6,496 nt of DNA from Anaerolineales bacterium (GTDB lineage: Bacteria > Chloroflexota > Anaerolineae > Anaerolineales > Villigracilaceae), in assembly GCA_016928525.1 (NCBI GenBank), contig JAFGKO010000101.1:1-6496 (forward strand). The letters run 5' to 3'. The notes under the pieces are model-generated. The model was not told the DNA's origin and did not search any database. It worked only from the letters and a program-made list of their open reading frames with translations. Made by a program: the position numbers and the translations under genes. The first letter of the stretch is position 1. Each line of letters begins with the position of its first letter. Shown one piece after another: positions 1-5,302 of the stretch.

Positions 1-293
1 TGAACTTCGGCAACCTGGTCATCAACCAGACCCGCCGCGAAGTCACCCTGAACGATGCGCCCCTGCAACTCAAACCCAAAGAGTACGAACTGCTGCTCTT
101 CCTGGCGGAACACAAGGGCCAGATGCTATCGCGCGAATTCGTCCTGGAGCGCGTCTGGGGCTGGGACTACATCGGCGACAGCCGCACAGTAGACGTCCAC
201 GTACGCTGGTTACGGCAGAAAATCGAGGCGGACCCGGCCCGGCCGGAACGCATCGTCACCGTACGCGGCGGGGGCTATCGCTTCGAGGGATAA
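1..293 (+). CDS. phoB: OmpR/PhoB-family response regulator, C-terminal DNA-binding domain (5' end outside window)
   Basis: Partial gene: the open frame is entered at the left edge (first full codon at base 3) and ends at TAA 291-293, leaving 96 residues. What remains is a complete winged-helix effector domain. Visible hallmarks are [18 protein letters not shown] (first helices and transactivation-loop region), the [14 protein letters not shown] stretch before the recognition helix, [16 protein letters not shown] (the recognition helix of this family) and the C-terminal hairpin [10 protein letters not shown]. The phosphoacceptor receiver domain lies upstream of the window. Family knowledge: such proteins bind direct repeats with about 11-bp period as head-to-tail dimers and recruit RNA polymerase. 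It sits 21 bases upstream of a PhoR-like kinase and beside pst genes, so PhoB/PhoP is the likely identity; the symbol rests on this context rather than on a diagnostic residue. Its probable targets are the 11-bp repeat arrays at 1591-1630 and 6118-6157. Confidence 0.9.
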   Translation, partial: NFGNLVINQTRREVTLNDAPLQLKPKEYELLLFLAEHKGQMLSREFVLERVWGWDYIGDSRTVDVHVRWLRQKIEADPARPERIVTVRGGGYRFEG

Positions 294-314
294 GCGTAAA
301 ATGTAATTTCTGTC

Positions 315-1583
315 ATGGACTTTAAGGTCTACTTCCTGCTTGTTGCGCTCGTTCTTTCCCTGGCAACCCTGGCGTGGGTTGCCTTTCGCTACGCGTCCCT
401 CCGCCGTCAACTGCGCGAATACCAGCGCGTCCTGCGGCAGGCAATCGCTGGTAGCATCTCTGTGCTATCGCTGCCGTCCAATCTGAAACATCTGGAAAAC
501 CTGTCCAACGCCGTCAAGGCGCTGGTCACCTCGCTCGCAACGCAATTGTCCAGCGTTGATGCAAACCGCGCCCGCCTGGCCGCCGTGCTCGACCAGATGA
601 CGGACGCAGTCCTGATCGCCAGCGAGGCAGGTCGTATCCAGTTCGCCAACCCGGCTGCCGAGAAGCTGTTTGGCAGAGGGCTGGTAGGGCGCTCCGTCAC
701 CGAGACCTTGCGCAATCACCAACTAATCCAGGCCTGGCAGCGCTGCCAGGAACTCGACGAAATCCAGATCGAGGCCGCAGAAATTGTGGCGCGGCGTCTC
801 TTCCTGCAACTGATCGTCATGCCCGACCAACATGCTCCGGGTGGAAGTTTGCTGGTCGTGCAGGACCTGACCCGCATCCGTCGCCTGGAAACCATCCGGC
901 GGGACTTCATCAGCAACATCTCACACGAACTGCGCACCCCGCTGGCCTCGCTCAAAGCCCTGACCGAGACCTTACAGGACGGCGCTCTGGCAGACCCCGA
1001 AGCTGCTCCCCGTTTCATCGGCCGCATCGCCACCGAGGTGGACGCGCTGACCCAGATGGCGCAAGAACTGCTCGATCTGTCACGCATCGAGTCGGGACAG
1101 GTCGAATTGGCGCGCAAACCTGTCGCGCCAAAGAAATTGCTCACATCTGCCGCCGAACGCATGCGCCTGCAGGCCGAACGCGCCGGGCTGTCGCTGCGCG
1201 TGGATTGCCTTCCCAACCTGCCCAAGGTCAACGCGGACGCGCCGCGCATCGAACAGGTGCTGGTCAATCTCATCCATAACGCGGTCAAGTTCACGCGTCC
1301 GGGCGGGGAGGTGATCCTTATAGCGGAGGTCGTCCCCTCAGCGGAGGCAGGCGAAGGCGCGGTCAGGTTCGCGGTGAAGGATACTGGGGTGGGTATCCCG
1401 GCAGATGACGTCCCTCGTATTTTCGAGCGCTTCTACCGCGTCGACAAGTCCCGCGCGGGTGGCGGGACAGGGTTGGGGCTATCCATTTCGCGGCATCTGG
1501 TCGAGTCGCATGGGGGGCAAATCTGGGCTGAAAGCCGCGAGGGGGAAGGCAGTATGTTCTTTTTCACGCTCCCAAACGCTTAA
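315..1583 (+). CDS. phoR: PhoR-like membrane sensor histidine kinase (TM-PAS-HisKA-HATPase)
   Basis: Full-length 422-aa kinase that would autophosphorylate and pass phosphate to the response regulator encoded just upstream. Residues about 6-24 form one hydrophobic helix, followed at once by a basic juxtamembrane stretch (R25, R30, R31, R34). There is no periplasmic domain, as in PhoR, which reads the state of the Pst transporter rather than binding phosphate outside. A PAS-like domain spans roughly 85-187 (ILVV-type strands, FANPAAEKLFG near 110-120). The HisKA H-box is FISNISHELRTPL with phosphoacceptor H204. The ATPase domain shows the N box (NLIHNAVKFT, N318/N322), G1 (DTGVGIP, D356), F box (FERFYRVDKS, 370-379) and G2 (GGTGLGLS, 383-390), all intact. 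The ATG at 315 is the only standard start candidate: in-frame TAA lies at 297-299. No good Shine-Dalgarno precedes it, which suggests coupling to the upstream gene or an SD-independent start. The name phoR rests on architecture plus pst neighbours. Confidence 0.93.
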   Translation: MDFKVYFLLVALVLSLATLAWVAFRYASLRRQLREYQRVLRQAIAGSISVLSLPSNLKHLENLSNAVKALVTSLATQLSSVDANRARLAAVLDQMTDAVLIASEAGRIQFANPAAEKLFGRGLVGRSVTETLRNHQLIQAWQRCQELDEIQIEAAEIVARRLFLQLIVMPDQHAPGGSLLVVQDLTRIRRLETIRRDFISNISHELRTPLASLKALTETLQDGALADPEAAPRFIGRIATEVDALTQMAQELLDLSRIESGQVELARKPVAPKKLLTSAAERMRLQAERAGLSLRVDCLPNLPKVNADAPRIEQVLVNLIHNAVKFTRPGGEVILIAEVVPSAEAGEGAVRFAVKDTGVGIPADDVPRIFERFYRVDKSRAGGGTGLGLSISRHLVESHGGQIWAESREGEGSMFFFTLPNA

Positions 1584-1590
1584 CAAAATT

Positions 1591-1630
1591 GTTCACCGTT
1601 TGTTAACCAGCTCTTAAGTCGTTGATAAGG
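1591..1630 (+). promoter_or_regulatory. PHO-box-like array 1: four half-sites at exact 11-bp spacing
   Basis: Seven-base elements GTTCACC (1591), GTTAACC (1602), CTTAAGT (1613) and GATAAGG (1624) begin exactly 11 bases apart. A further near-match, CTTAACA at 1579, overlaps the phoR stop codon 12 bases upstream of the first. The 11-bp head-to-tail TTAA pattern matches what is known of OmpR/PhoB-family operators, and especially the cyanobacterial PHO box (YTTAAYY-type repeats with 3-base spacers). The last element is the weakest. The array lies on the promoter side of a -10 hexamer and the 34-codon ORF, so activation of that transcript by the neighbouring PhoB-like regulator is the natural reading. 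It is supported by a second array of the same geometry at 6118. Binding itself is inferred. Confidence 0.72.
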
Positions 1631-1639
1631 TTTGGATGA

Positions 1640-1645
1640 TATTAT
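1640..1645 (+). promoter_or_regulatory. -10 hexamer TATTAT of the small-ORF promoter
   Basis: TATTAT matches the sigma-70 -10 consensus at five of six positions and starts 16 bases after the start of the last PHO half-site (1624). The same 16-base offset separates the last half-site from the -10 at 6167. No recognisable -35 is present; the PHO array occupies its place, as in activator-dependent Pho promoters. Transcription would start near 1652-1653. TGTAAT at 1653-1658 is a weaker alternative. Confidence 0.6.
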
Positions 1646-1658
1646 GTGATTATGTAAT

Positions 1659-1663
1659 AGGAG
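1659..1663 (+). promoter_or_regulatory. Shine-Dalgarno AGGAG of the small ORF
   Basis: AGGAG lies six bases before the ATG at 1670, an optimal distance. This strong, well-placed site is the main reason to accept the 34-codon ORF as translated, since several neighbouring genes in the window lack any clear Shine-Dalgarno. Confidence 0.75.
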
Positions 1664-1669
1664 TTCACT

Positions 1670-1774
1670 ATGAGCATCTTTCTTTCAATTACACTCGTTG
1701 CACTGCTGGCCGTCTTCAGCGTAGACGTCAGGCAAAAACGCCGTGAGTTTTTGAAGCAACAGAGTACAAAGTAG
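1670..1774 (+). CDS. 34-aa single-helix membrane miniprotein, Pho-box controlled, unknown function
   Basis: ATG 1670 to TAG 1772-1774 encodes 34 residues. I do not recognise a family. Residues 3-18 (IFLSITLVALLAVFSV) are continuously hydrophobic and about one membrane span long. D19 follows, then a strongly basic tail: R21, K23, R24, R25, K29 and K34 against a single further acid, E26. By the positive-inside rule the tail should be cytoplasmic, with the N-terminus outside. There is no lipobox cysteine and no signal-peptidase site. An ideal Shine-Dalgarno, a -10, a PHO-type operator upstream and a terminator downstream (1826) frame it as its own short transcription unit between phoR and pstB1. 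The context suggests a phosphate-starvation small protein that might act on a membrane partner such as PhoR or PstC/PstA; that is inference. The alternative is a non-functional ORF inside a regulatory RNA. Confidence 0.68.
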   Translation: MSIFLSITLVALLAVFSVDVRQKRREFLKQQSTK

Positions 1775-1792
1775 AAAGACTTCAAATACATC

Positions 1793-1804
1793 TTCTCCTC
1801 CTTT
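1793..1804 (+). other. Anti-Shine-Dalgarno-like pyrimidine stretch in the small-ORF 3' UTR
   Basis: TTCTCCTCCTTT in the untranslated stretch between the small ORF and its terminator contains CCTCCTTT (1797-1804), the same as the 3' end of 16S rRNA, so as RNA it could pair with Shine-Dalgarno sites. Seven bases, TTCTCCT (1793-1799), are perfectly complementary to AGGAGAA in the pstS2 leader (6196-6202), and CTCCT complements the small ORF's own AGGAG. A short complementarity of this kind can arise by chance; a regulatory role is speculative. Confidence 0.2.
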
Positions 1805-1808
1805 GACA

Positions 1809-1823
1809 GCCTCCGCAAGAGGC
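1809..1823. other. Short hairpin GCCTC-CGCAA-GAGGC
   Basis: A perfect five-base-pair stem with a five-base loop, directly upstream of the terminator hairpin at 1826. It has no T-tract on either side, so it is not a terminator by itself. It may stabilise the 3' end of the small-ORF transcript or be incidental. Confidence 0.35.
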
Positions 1824-1825
1824 AG

Positions 1826-1855
1826 AGCCCGTCGGATTCCCGATGGGCTTTCTTC
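1826..1855 (+). terminator. Rho-independent terminator after the phoR/small-ORF unit
   Basis: AGCCCGTCGG (1826-1835) pairs with CCGATGGGCT (1840-1849) over ten base pairs with one G-T wobble, across a four-base ATTC loop. It is followed by a T-rich tail (TTTCTTCTT). The T-tract is on the + side, so it terminates rightward transcripts. It abuts the stop codon of the convergent pstB1 (1856-1858). Read from the minus strand the same stem has no U-tract, so it is a poor terminator for pstB1. Confidence 0.82.
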
Positions 1856-2617
1856 TTACCCCATGCGTCCGGTGATGTACGACTCAGTCAATTCCTGCCT
1901 GGGGCGTGTGAACATCTCATCAGTGGCTGAAAATTCTACCAATTCTCCCAGCCAGAACAATCCAGCCATATCCGAAATACGCGCTGCCTGCTGCATGTTA
2001 TGCGTCACGATGACAACGGTGTAATCTTTTTTAAGCTCAGCGATCAACTCTTCCACCTGCAAGGTCGCAATCGGGTCGAGCGCTGAGGTAGACTCATCCA
2101 TCAAGATCACTTCCGGGTGCACGGCCACCACGCGCGCGATACAGAGTCGCTGTTGCTGTCCCAGGGAAAGGCCCAGCGCATTCTCCCCCAAGATATCCTT
2201 GACTTCATCCCACAAAGCCGCCTGGCGCAAGCTGCGCTCAACCGTTTCTTTCAAATCCGCCTTGCTACCTGTTATTCCCAGTATGCGCGGTCCGAAGGCC
2301 ACATTATCATAGATCGATTGTGGAAACGGGTTTGGCTTCTGGAACACCATACCAACCCGCTGGCGTAGTGTAACTACATCCATATCTGCGACGTAAATAT
2401 CCTCGCCATTGAGGGAGATCTTCCCCTCCACACGCGTGCCTTCAATCGTGTCGTTCATGCGATTGAGACAACGCAAAAAAGTAGATTTCCCACAGCCTGA
2501 TGGGCCAATCAACGCCGTTACCTGGTGCGGCATGATATCCAGGTTGATCTTCGAGAGGGCTTTCGACTTCCCATAATAAAAATCAAGGTTTTGGACGATG
2601 AAAACGGGATCAGTCAT
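1856..2617 (-). CDS. pstB: Phosphate ABC transporter ATPase PstB1 with variant signature motif
   Basis: 253 aa (E. coli PstB is 257), a cytoplasmic ATPase that energises phosphate import through PstC/PstA. Motifs in order: aromatic A-loop near Y14/Y15; Walker [10 protein letters not shown] at 38-46; Q-loop [15 protein letters not shown] with Q93; signature region at 150-154; Walker B VILMDE ending at E175; D-loop SALD; switch histidine H206 in [13 protein letters not shown]; typical PstB C-terminus ITGRMG. Oddities are the signature LSLGQ instead of LSGGQ (L152, CTG at 2162-2164) and S176 where the family has proline after the catalytic Glu (TCT, 2090-2092). The Walker residues and the second signature glycine are intact, so it is probably active. 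The CAT at 2615-2617 is the start. No Shine-Dalgarno is seen; instead a TAAAAT hexamer lies six bases upstream. It is transcribed alone, divergent from pstS1 and convergent with the small ORF. Confidence 0.94.
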   Translation of the reverse strand: MTDPVFIVQNLDFYYGKSKALSKINLDIMPHQVTALIGPSGCGKSTFLRCLNRMNDTIEGTRVEGKISLNGEDIYVADMDVVTLRQRVGMVFQKPNPFPQSIYDNVAFGPRILGITGSKADLKETVERSLRQAALWDEVKDILGENALGLSLGQQQRLCIARVVAVHPEVILMDESTSALDPIATLQVEELIAELKKDYTVVIVTHNMQQAARISDMAGLFWLGELVEFSATDEMFTRPRQELTESYITGRMG

Positions 2618-2623
2618 GCTTCG

Positions 2624-2629
2624 ATTTTA
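2624..2629 (-). promoter_or_regulatory. -10-like hexamer for pstB1, possible leaderless start
   Basis: Reading leftward, TAAAAT ends six bases before the pstB1 start codon (2617). A -10 this close puts the transcription start at or next to the ATG, giving a leaderless or nearly leaderless mRNA, which fits the missing Shine-Dalgarno. No -35 is recognisable. The 41-bp region shows no 11-bp TTAA repeats. Confidence 0.4.
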
Positions 2630-2647
2630 TCATCATTGGACATGGGA

Positions 2648-2653
2648 TATAAT
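2648..2653 (+). promoter_or_regulatory. -10 hexamer TATAAT for the pstS1-pstC-pstA-pstB2 operon
   Basis: A perfect TATAAT ends five bases before ATG 2659 and eight before the in-frame ATG 2662. Transcription would start at about 2660, so the message appears leaderless. No clear -35 is found 16-18 bases upstream (TTTTAT at best) and no PHO-box array is visible in the gap or in the adjacent 5' end of pstB1. This promoter therefore differs in kind from the two PHO-array promoters of the window. Confidence 0.5.
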
Positions 2654-2658
2654 TCGGA

Positions 2659-3552
2659 ATGATGAAATCGCTCCCGCTTCTCACCGGACTTTTGCTTGTC
2701 CTGTCACTCTTGAGCGTTTCCTGCTCTTCAACCGCATCTGCTCAATCCTCCGAAACGACAGCATACATCGAGAATAAAGGCTCCGACACCATCGTCAACC
2801 TGGCGCTGGCCTGGGCCGAACGTTACCAGTCAGAGCGCCCCGATGTCCGTGTCTCGGTGACAGGCGGCGGGTCGGGAACCGGGATCGCCGCTCTCATCAA
2901 CGGAACGGTGGATATCGCCAACGCTTCCCGCCAGATCAAGGGAGAAGAGATCGAGGAAGCGCAATCCAAGGGCATCGACCCGGTCGAACACATCATTGCC
3001 CGTGACGCGATTGCCGTCATTGTCAACCCGGAAAACCCCGTTTCACAGTTGACCCTTCAACAAATCTCCGACATTTACAGTGGGAAAATTTCCAACTGGA
3101 AAGAGGTCGGCGGCGATGACCGGCCCATTGTGCGCCTGTCGCGCGAGACCAATTCGGGTACGCACGTCTATTTCCTGGAAACCGTGCTGCGCCTGGGTGA
3201 GAAGGACAACAAAACCTTGTTCTCGAGGGACACCCTGCTGCTGCCATCCTCGGAGGGTATCATCGCCGAGGTGCGCCAGAACCCCAACGCCATAGGCTAT
3301 GATGGCCTGGGCTATGTACCCAATGACCTGAAAGTGATCACCATCGCCGAAGCCGAGGGCAAACCATACGTCCGGCCAATGGTCAGCACCGTCAACGACA
3401 AGAGCTATCCCATCGCCCGCGACCTGTACATGTACACGGCCGGGGAACCAGGCGGGGCGGTCAAGGATTATTTGGATTGGATCCTCTCGCCCGAAGCCCA
3501 AGACATCGTTCTCGAACTGGGGTTTGTCCCCATCCAGCTCTATCTCCCCTGA
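2659..3552 (+). CDS. pstS: Phosphate-binding lipoprotein PstS1
   Basis: 297-aa extracytoplasmic solute-binding protein that captures phosphate and delivers it to PstC/PstA. The N-terminus is a secretion signal: a K4 start, a hydrophobic core at 6-20, then SVSC with C22 as probable lipidation site. The -3 position is Ser, weaker than a classic lipobox, and ASA at 26-28 offers a type I alternative. The phosphate-site motifs are present: GSDT (41-44), the GGGSGTG loop (69-75) followed by NGTVDIANASR (81-91), and R162 with SGTH (166-169). It lacks the long linker seen in PstS2. Two consecutive ATGs (2659, 2662) compete as starts; neither has a Shine-Dalgarno, and a TATAAT sits just upstream. It heads the operon, with pstC beginning 11 bases after its stop. 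Confidence 0.94.
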   Translation: MMKSLPLLTGLLLVLSLLSVSCSSTASAQSSETTAYIENKGSDTIVNLALAWAERYQSERPDVRVSVTGGGSGTGIAALINGTVDIANASRQIKGEEIEEAQSKGIDPVEHIIARDAIAVIVNPENPVSQLTLQQISDIYSGKISNWKEVGGDDRPIVRLSRETNSGTHVYFLETVLRLGEKDNKTLFSRDTLLLPSSEGIIAEVRQNPNAIGYDGLGYVPNDLKVITIAEAEGKPYVRPMVSTVNDKSYPIARDLYMYTAGEPGGAVKDYLDWILSPEAQDIVLELGFVPIQLYLP

Positions 3553-3563
3553 CATTATTGATC

Positions 3564-4460
3564 ATGAAAACCGAACTAACCTGGCAAGAATTCATCATCA
3601 CACGAGCCATCAAAGCCTCCGGCTATTCGGCCATCGTTTTTGTCGGCCTTATCTTTTTCTTCCTGTTGCGCGAAGGCCTGCCCACCCTGGGAGAAGTGCC
3701 TCTCTCCAACCTGTTCAGCGACCGCTGGTATCCCATCGAAGACTATTTCGGTATTTTGCCACTGATCACCGGCTCGTTGATGGTGACGGTCGGCGCAGCG
3801 CTGGTCGCCATTCCTTTTGGGATTGGCACCGCCATCTACATCGCTGAAATTGCCCCCCGCTGGATGCGCGAAATACTCAAACCACTGGTGGAATTACTTG
3901 GCGGCCTGCCCTCGGTCGTTCTCGGATTCCTCGGCATCCTGGTGCTCTCCCCCTGGCTGCGCGTCGTTCTGGACCTGCCAACCGGCCTGACCGCCTTTAC
4001 CGGTTCGCTACTGTTAGGCGGCATCGCAGTACCGACGATTGTCTCGGTAGCCGAAGATGCGCTGGATACCGTCCCGCGCGCCTATCGGGAAGGGGCATGG
4101 GCGCTGGGGGCGACAAAGTGGCAGACCATCTGGCGCGTGACCCTGCCAGCCGCCCGCTCCGGCGTATTGACCGGCGTGATGCTCGGTGTCGGTCGCGCCA
4201 TCGGCGAAACGATGACCGTGATGATGGTCACCGGAAACGCGCCTGTGCTGGCGCTCACGCCGGGCAGCCTGTTCTCCCCCGTCCGCACGATGACGGCCAC
4301 CATCGCTGCCGAAATGGGCGAAGTCGCCAGTGGCAGCGTGCACTACCACACCTTATTCTTCATCGGCATGGTACTGTTCCTGATCTCGCTGGCAGTCAAC
4401 GTGGCAGCCTCGGCGGTCGTTTTCCGCTCGAAGAAGCGCGCTGAAAGGATATTGTCGTGA
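3564..4460 (+). CDS. pstC: Phosphate ABC transporter permease PstC
   Basis: 298-aa integral membrane protein forming half of the phosphate channel with PstA. Hydrophobic segments lie near 20-35, 67-93, 112-131, 143-162, 197-222 and 263-286, giving the usual six helices. The ATPase-contacting EAA-type loop runs from E164 through ALGATKWQTIWRVTLPAA (180-197), and RAIGET (211-216) carries the conserved charged residues of this family. The frame stays open upstream to an ATG at 3477, but that region is pstS1 coding sequence read in another frame and would add a proline-rich, non-membrane N-terminus. ATG 3564, giving MKTELTWQEF, is therefore chosen. No Shine-Dalgarno precedes it, and the 11-base gap suggests translational coupling to pstS1. 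The end overlaps the pstA start by four bases (GTGA). Confidence 0.94.
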   Translation: MKTELTWQEFIITRAIKASGYSAIVFVGLIFFFLLREGLPTLGEVPLSNLFSDRWYPIEDYFGILPLITGSLMVTVGAALVAIPFGIGTAIYIAEIAPRWMREILKPLVELLGGLPSVVLGFLGILVLSPWLRVVLDLPTGLTAFTGSLLLGGIAVPTIVSVAEDALDTVPRAYREGAWALGATKWQTIWRVTLPAARSGVLTGVMLGVGRAIGETMTVMMVTGNAPVLALTPGSLFSPVRTMTATIAAEMGEVASGSVHYHTLFFIGMVLFLISLAVNVAASAVVFRSKKRAERILS

Positions 4461-5302
4461 ACCGCCACCTGACCCAACGGCTGGGCTTTTCGCTGCTGAC
4501 CCTGGTTGCCCTGTTCACGGTCACGCCGATCGTCGGTGTGATCGTTTATATCTTTGTGCAGGGCAGCCCTGCCATTTCATGGGAATTCCTCTCGGCTGTA
4601 CCACGTTCCGGCATGCGCGAAGGCGGCATCTTGCCTGCCATCATCGGGACGTTCTATCTCACGGTGGGAACGGCTGTCTTCTCGGTCCCGCTGGGGATCG
4701 CAGCAGCAGTTTACCTGTCCGAGTACGCAGCGGATAACGCCTGGACGCGTCTCATTCGCCTGGCGATCATCAACCTGGCAGGCATCCCGTCCGTTGTGTA
4801 CGGCTTGTTTGGGCTCGGGCTTTTTGTGTTGTTCTTGAATTTTGGCACCAGCATCCTGGCGGCCTCGTTAACGCTTTCCATCATGACCCTGCCCGTCATC
4901 ATCAGCACGGCAGAGGAGGCGTTGAGAGCAGTGCCTCAGGCTTTCCGCACGGTCAGTGTTTCGCTGGGCGCTACCCGCTGGCAGACCATCCGCCGCATCG
5001 TGCTGCCCCAGGCCCTGCCCGGCATTCTCACGGGCGTCATCCTCGGCCTGGAGCGGGCTGCAGGTGAGACAGCGCCCATCCTCTTCACCGGGGCAGCCTT
5101 TTTCCTGCCACGCCTGCCAGGGTCAGTGTTCGATGCGACCATGGCGCTTCCTTACCACCTGTTCGTGATTTCTACACAAGTGCCTGAGATGCCCATCCAG
5201 ATCCAATATGGTACGGCGTTGGTACTGTTGGCGTTCGTGCTGAGCATGAACCTGATCGCAACTGTGATCCGTTCGAGGGCGAGGGCGCGGAGGCAATGGT
5301 GA
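4457..5302 (+). CDS. pstA: Phosphate ABC transporter permease PstA
   Basis: 281-aa permease partner of PstC (E. coli PstA is 296). Membrane segments lie near 12-34, 58-90, 104-127, 131-150, 188-213 and 256-274. The cytoplasmic coupling loop EEALRAVPQAF (153-163) and LGATRWQTIRRIVLPQALPG (170-189) is highly typical, and ERAAGETAPI (199-208) is the conserved segment that follows. The start is GTG at 4457, inside the GTGA overlap with the pstC stop, with AAAGGA at 4444-4449 seven bases upstream as Shine-Dalgarno. The stop at 5300-5302 overlaps the pstB2 start. No missing domain or frameshift is apparent. Confidence 0.95.
   Translation: MNRHLTQRLGFSLLTLVALFTVTPIVGVIVYIFVQGSPAISWEFLSAVPRSGMREGGILPAIIGTFYLTVGTAVFSVPLGIAAAVYLSEYAADNAWTRLIRLAIINLAGIPSVVYGLFGLGLFVLFLNFGTSILAASLTLSIMTLPVIISTAEEALRAVPQAFRTVSVSLGATRWQTIRRIVLPQALPGILTGVILGLERAAGETAPILFTGAAFFLPRLPGSVFDATMALPYHLFVISTQVPEMPIQIQYGTALVLLAFVLSMNLIATVIRSRARARRQW

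Noticed and set aside
716..1294. 192-codon minus-strand open frame inside phoR
   Set aside because: It is the antisense of conserved kinase-domain codons in a GC-rich gene, is rich in Arg/Ser, and has no recognisable domain.
1803..2024. Plus-strand 73-codon open frame across the terminator and the end of pstB1
   Set aside because: It runs through the terminator hairpin and antisense to pstB1; no Shine-Dalgarno or protein-like pattern.
3043..3555. 170-codon minus-strand open frame opposite pstS1
   Set aside because: It is a shadow of the well-conserved pstS1 coding frame with no independent promoter, Shine-Dalgarno or domain.
3477..3563. Upstream in-frame extension of pstC to an ATG at 3477
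   Set aside because: It overlaps the end of pstS1 in another frame and would add a proline/arginine-rich non-membrane N-terminus unlike PstC; ATG 3564 gives a normal-length permease.
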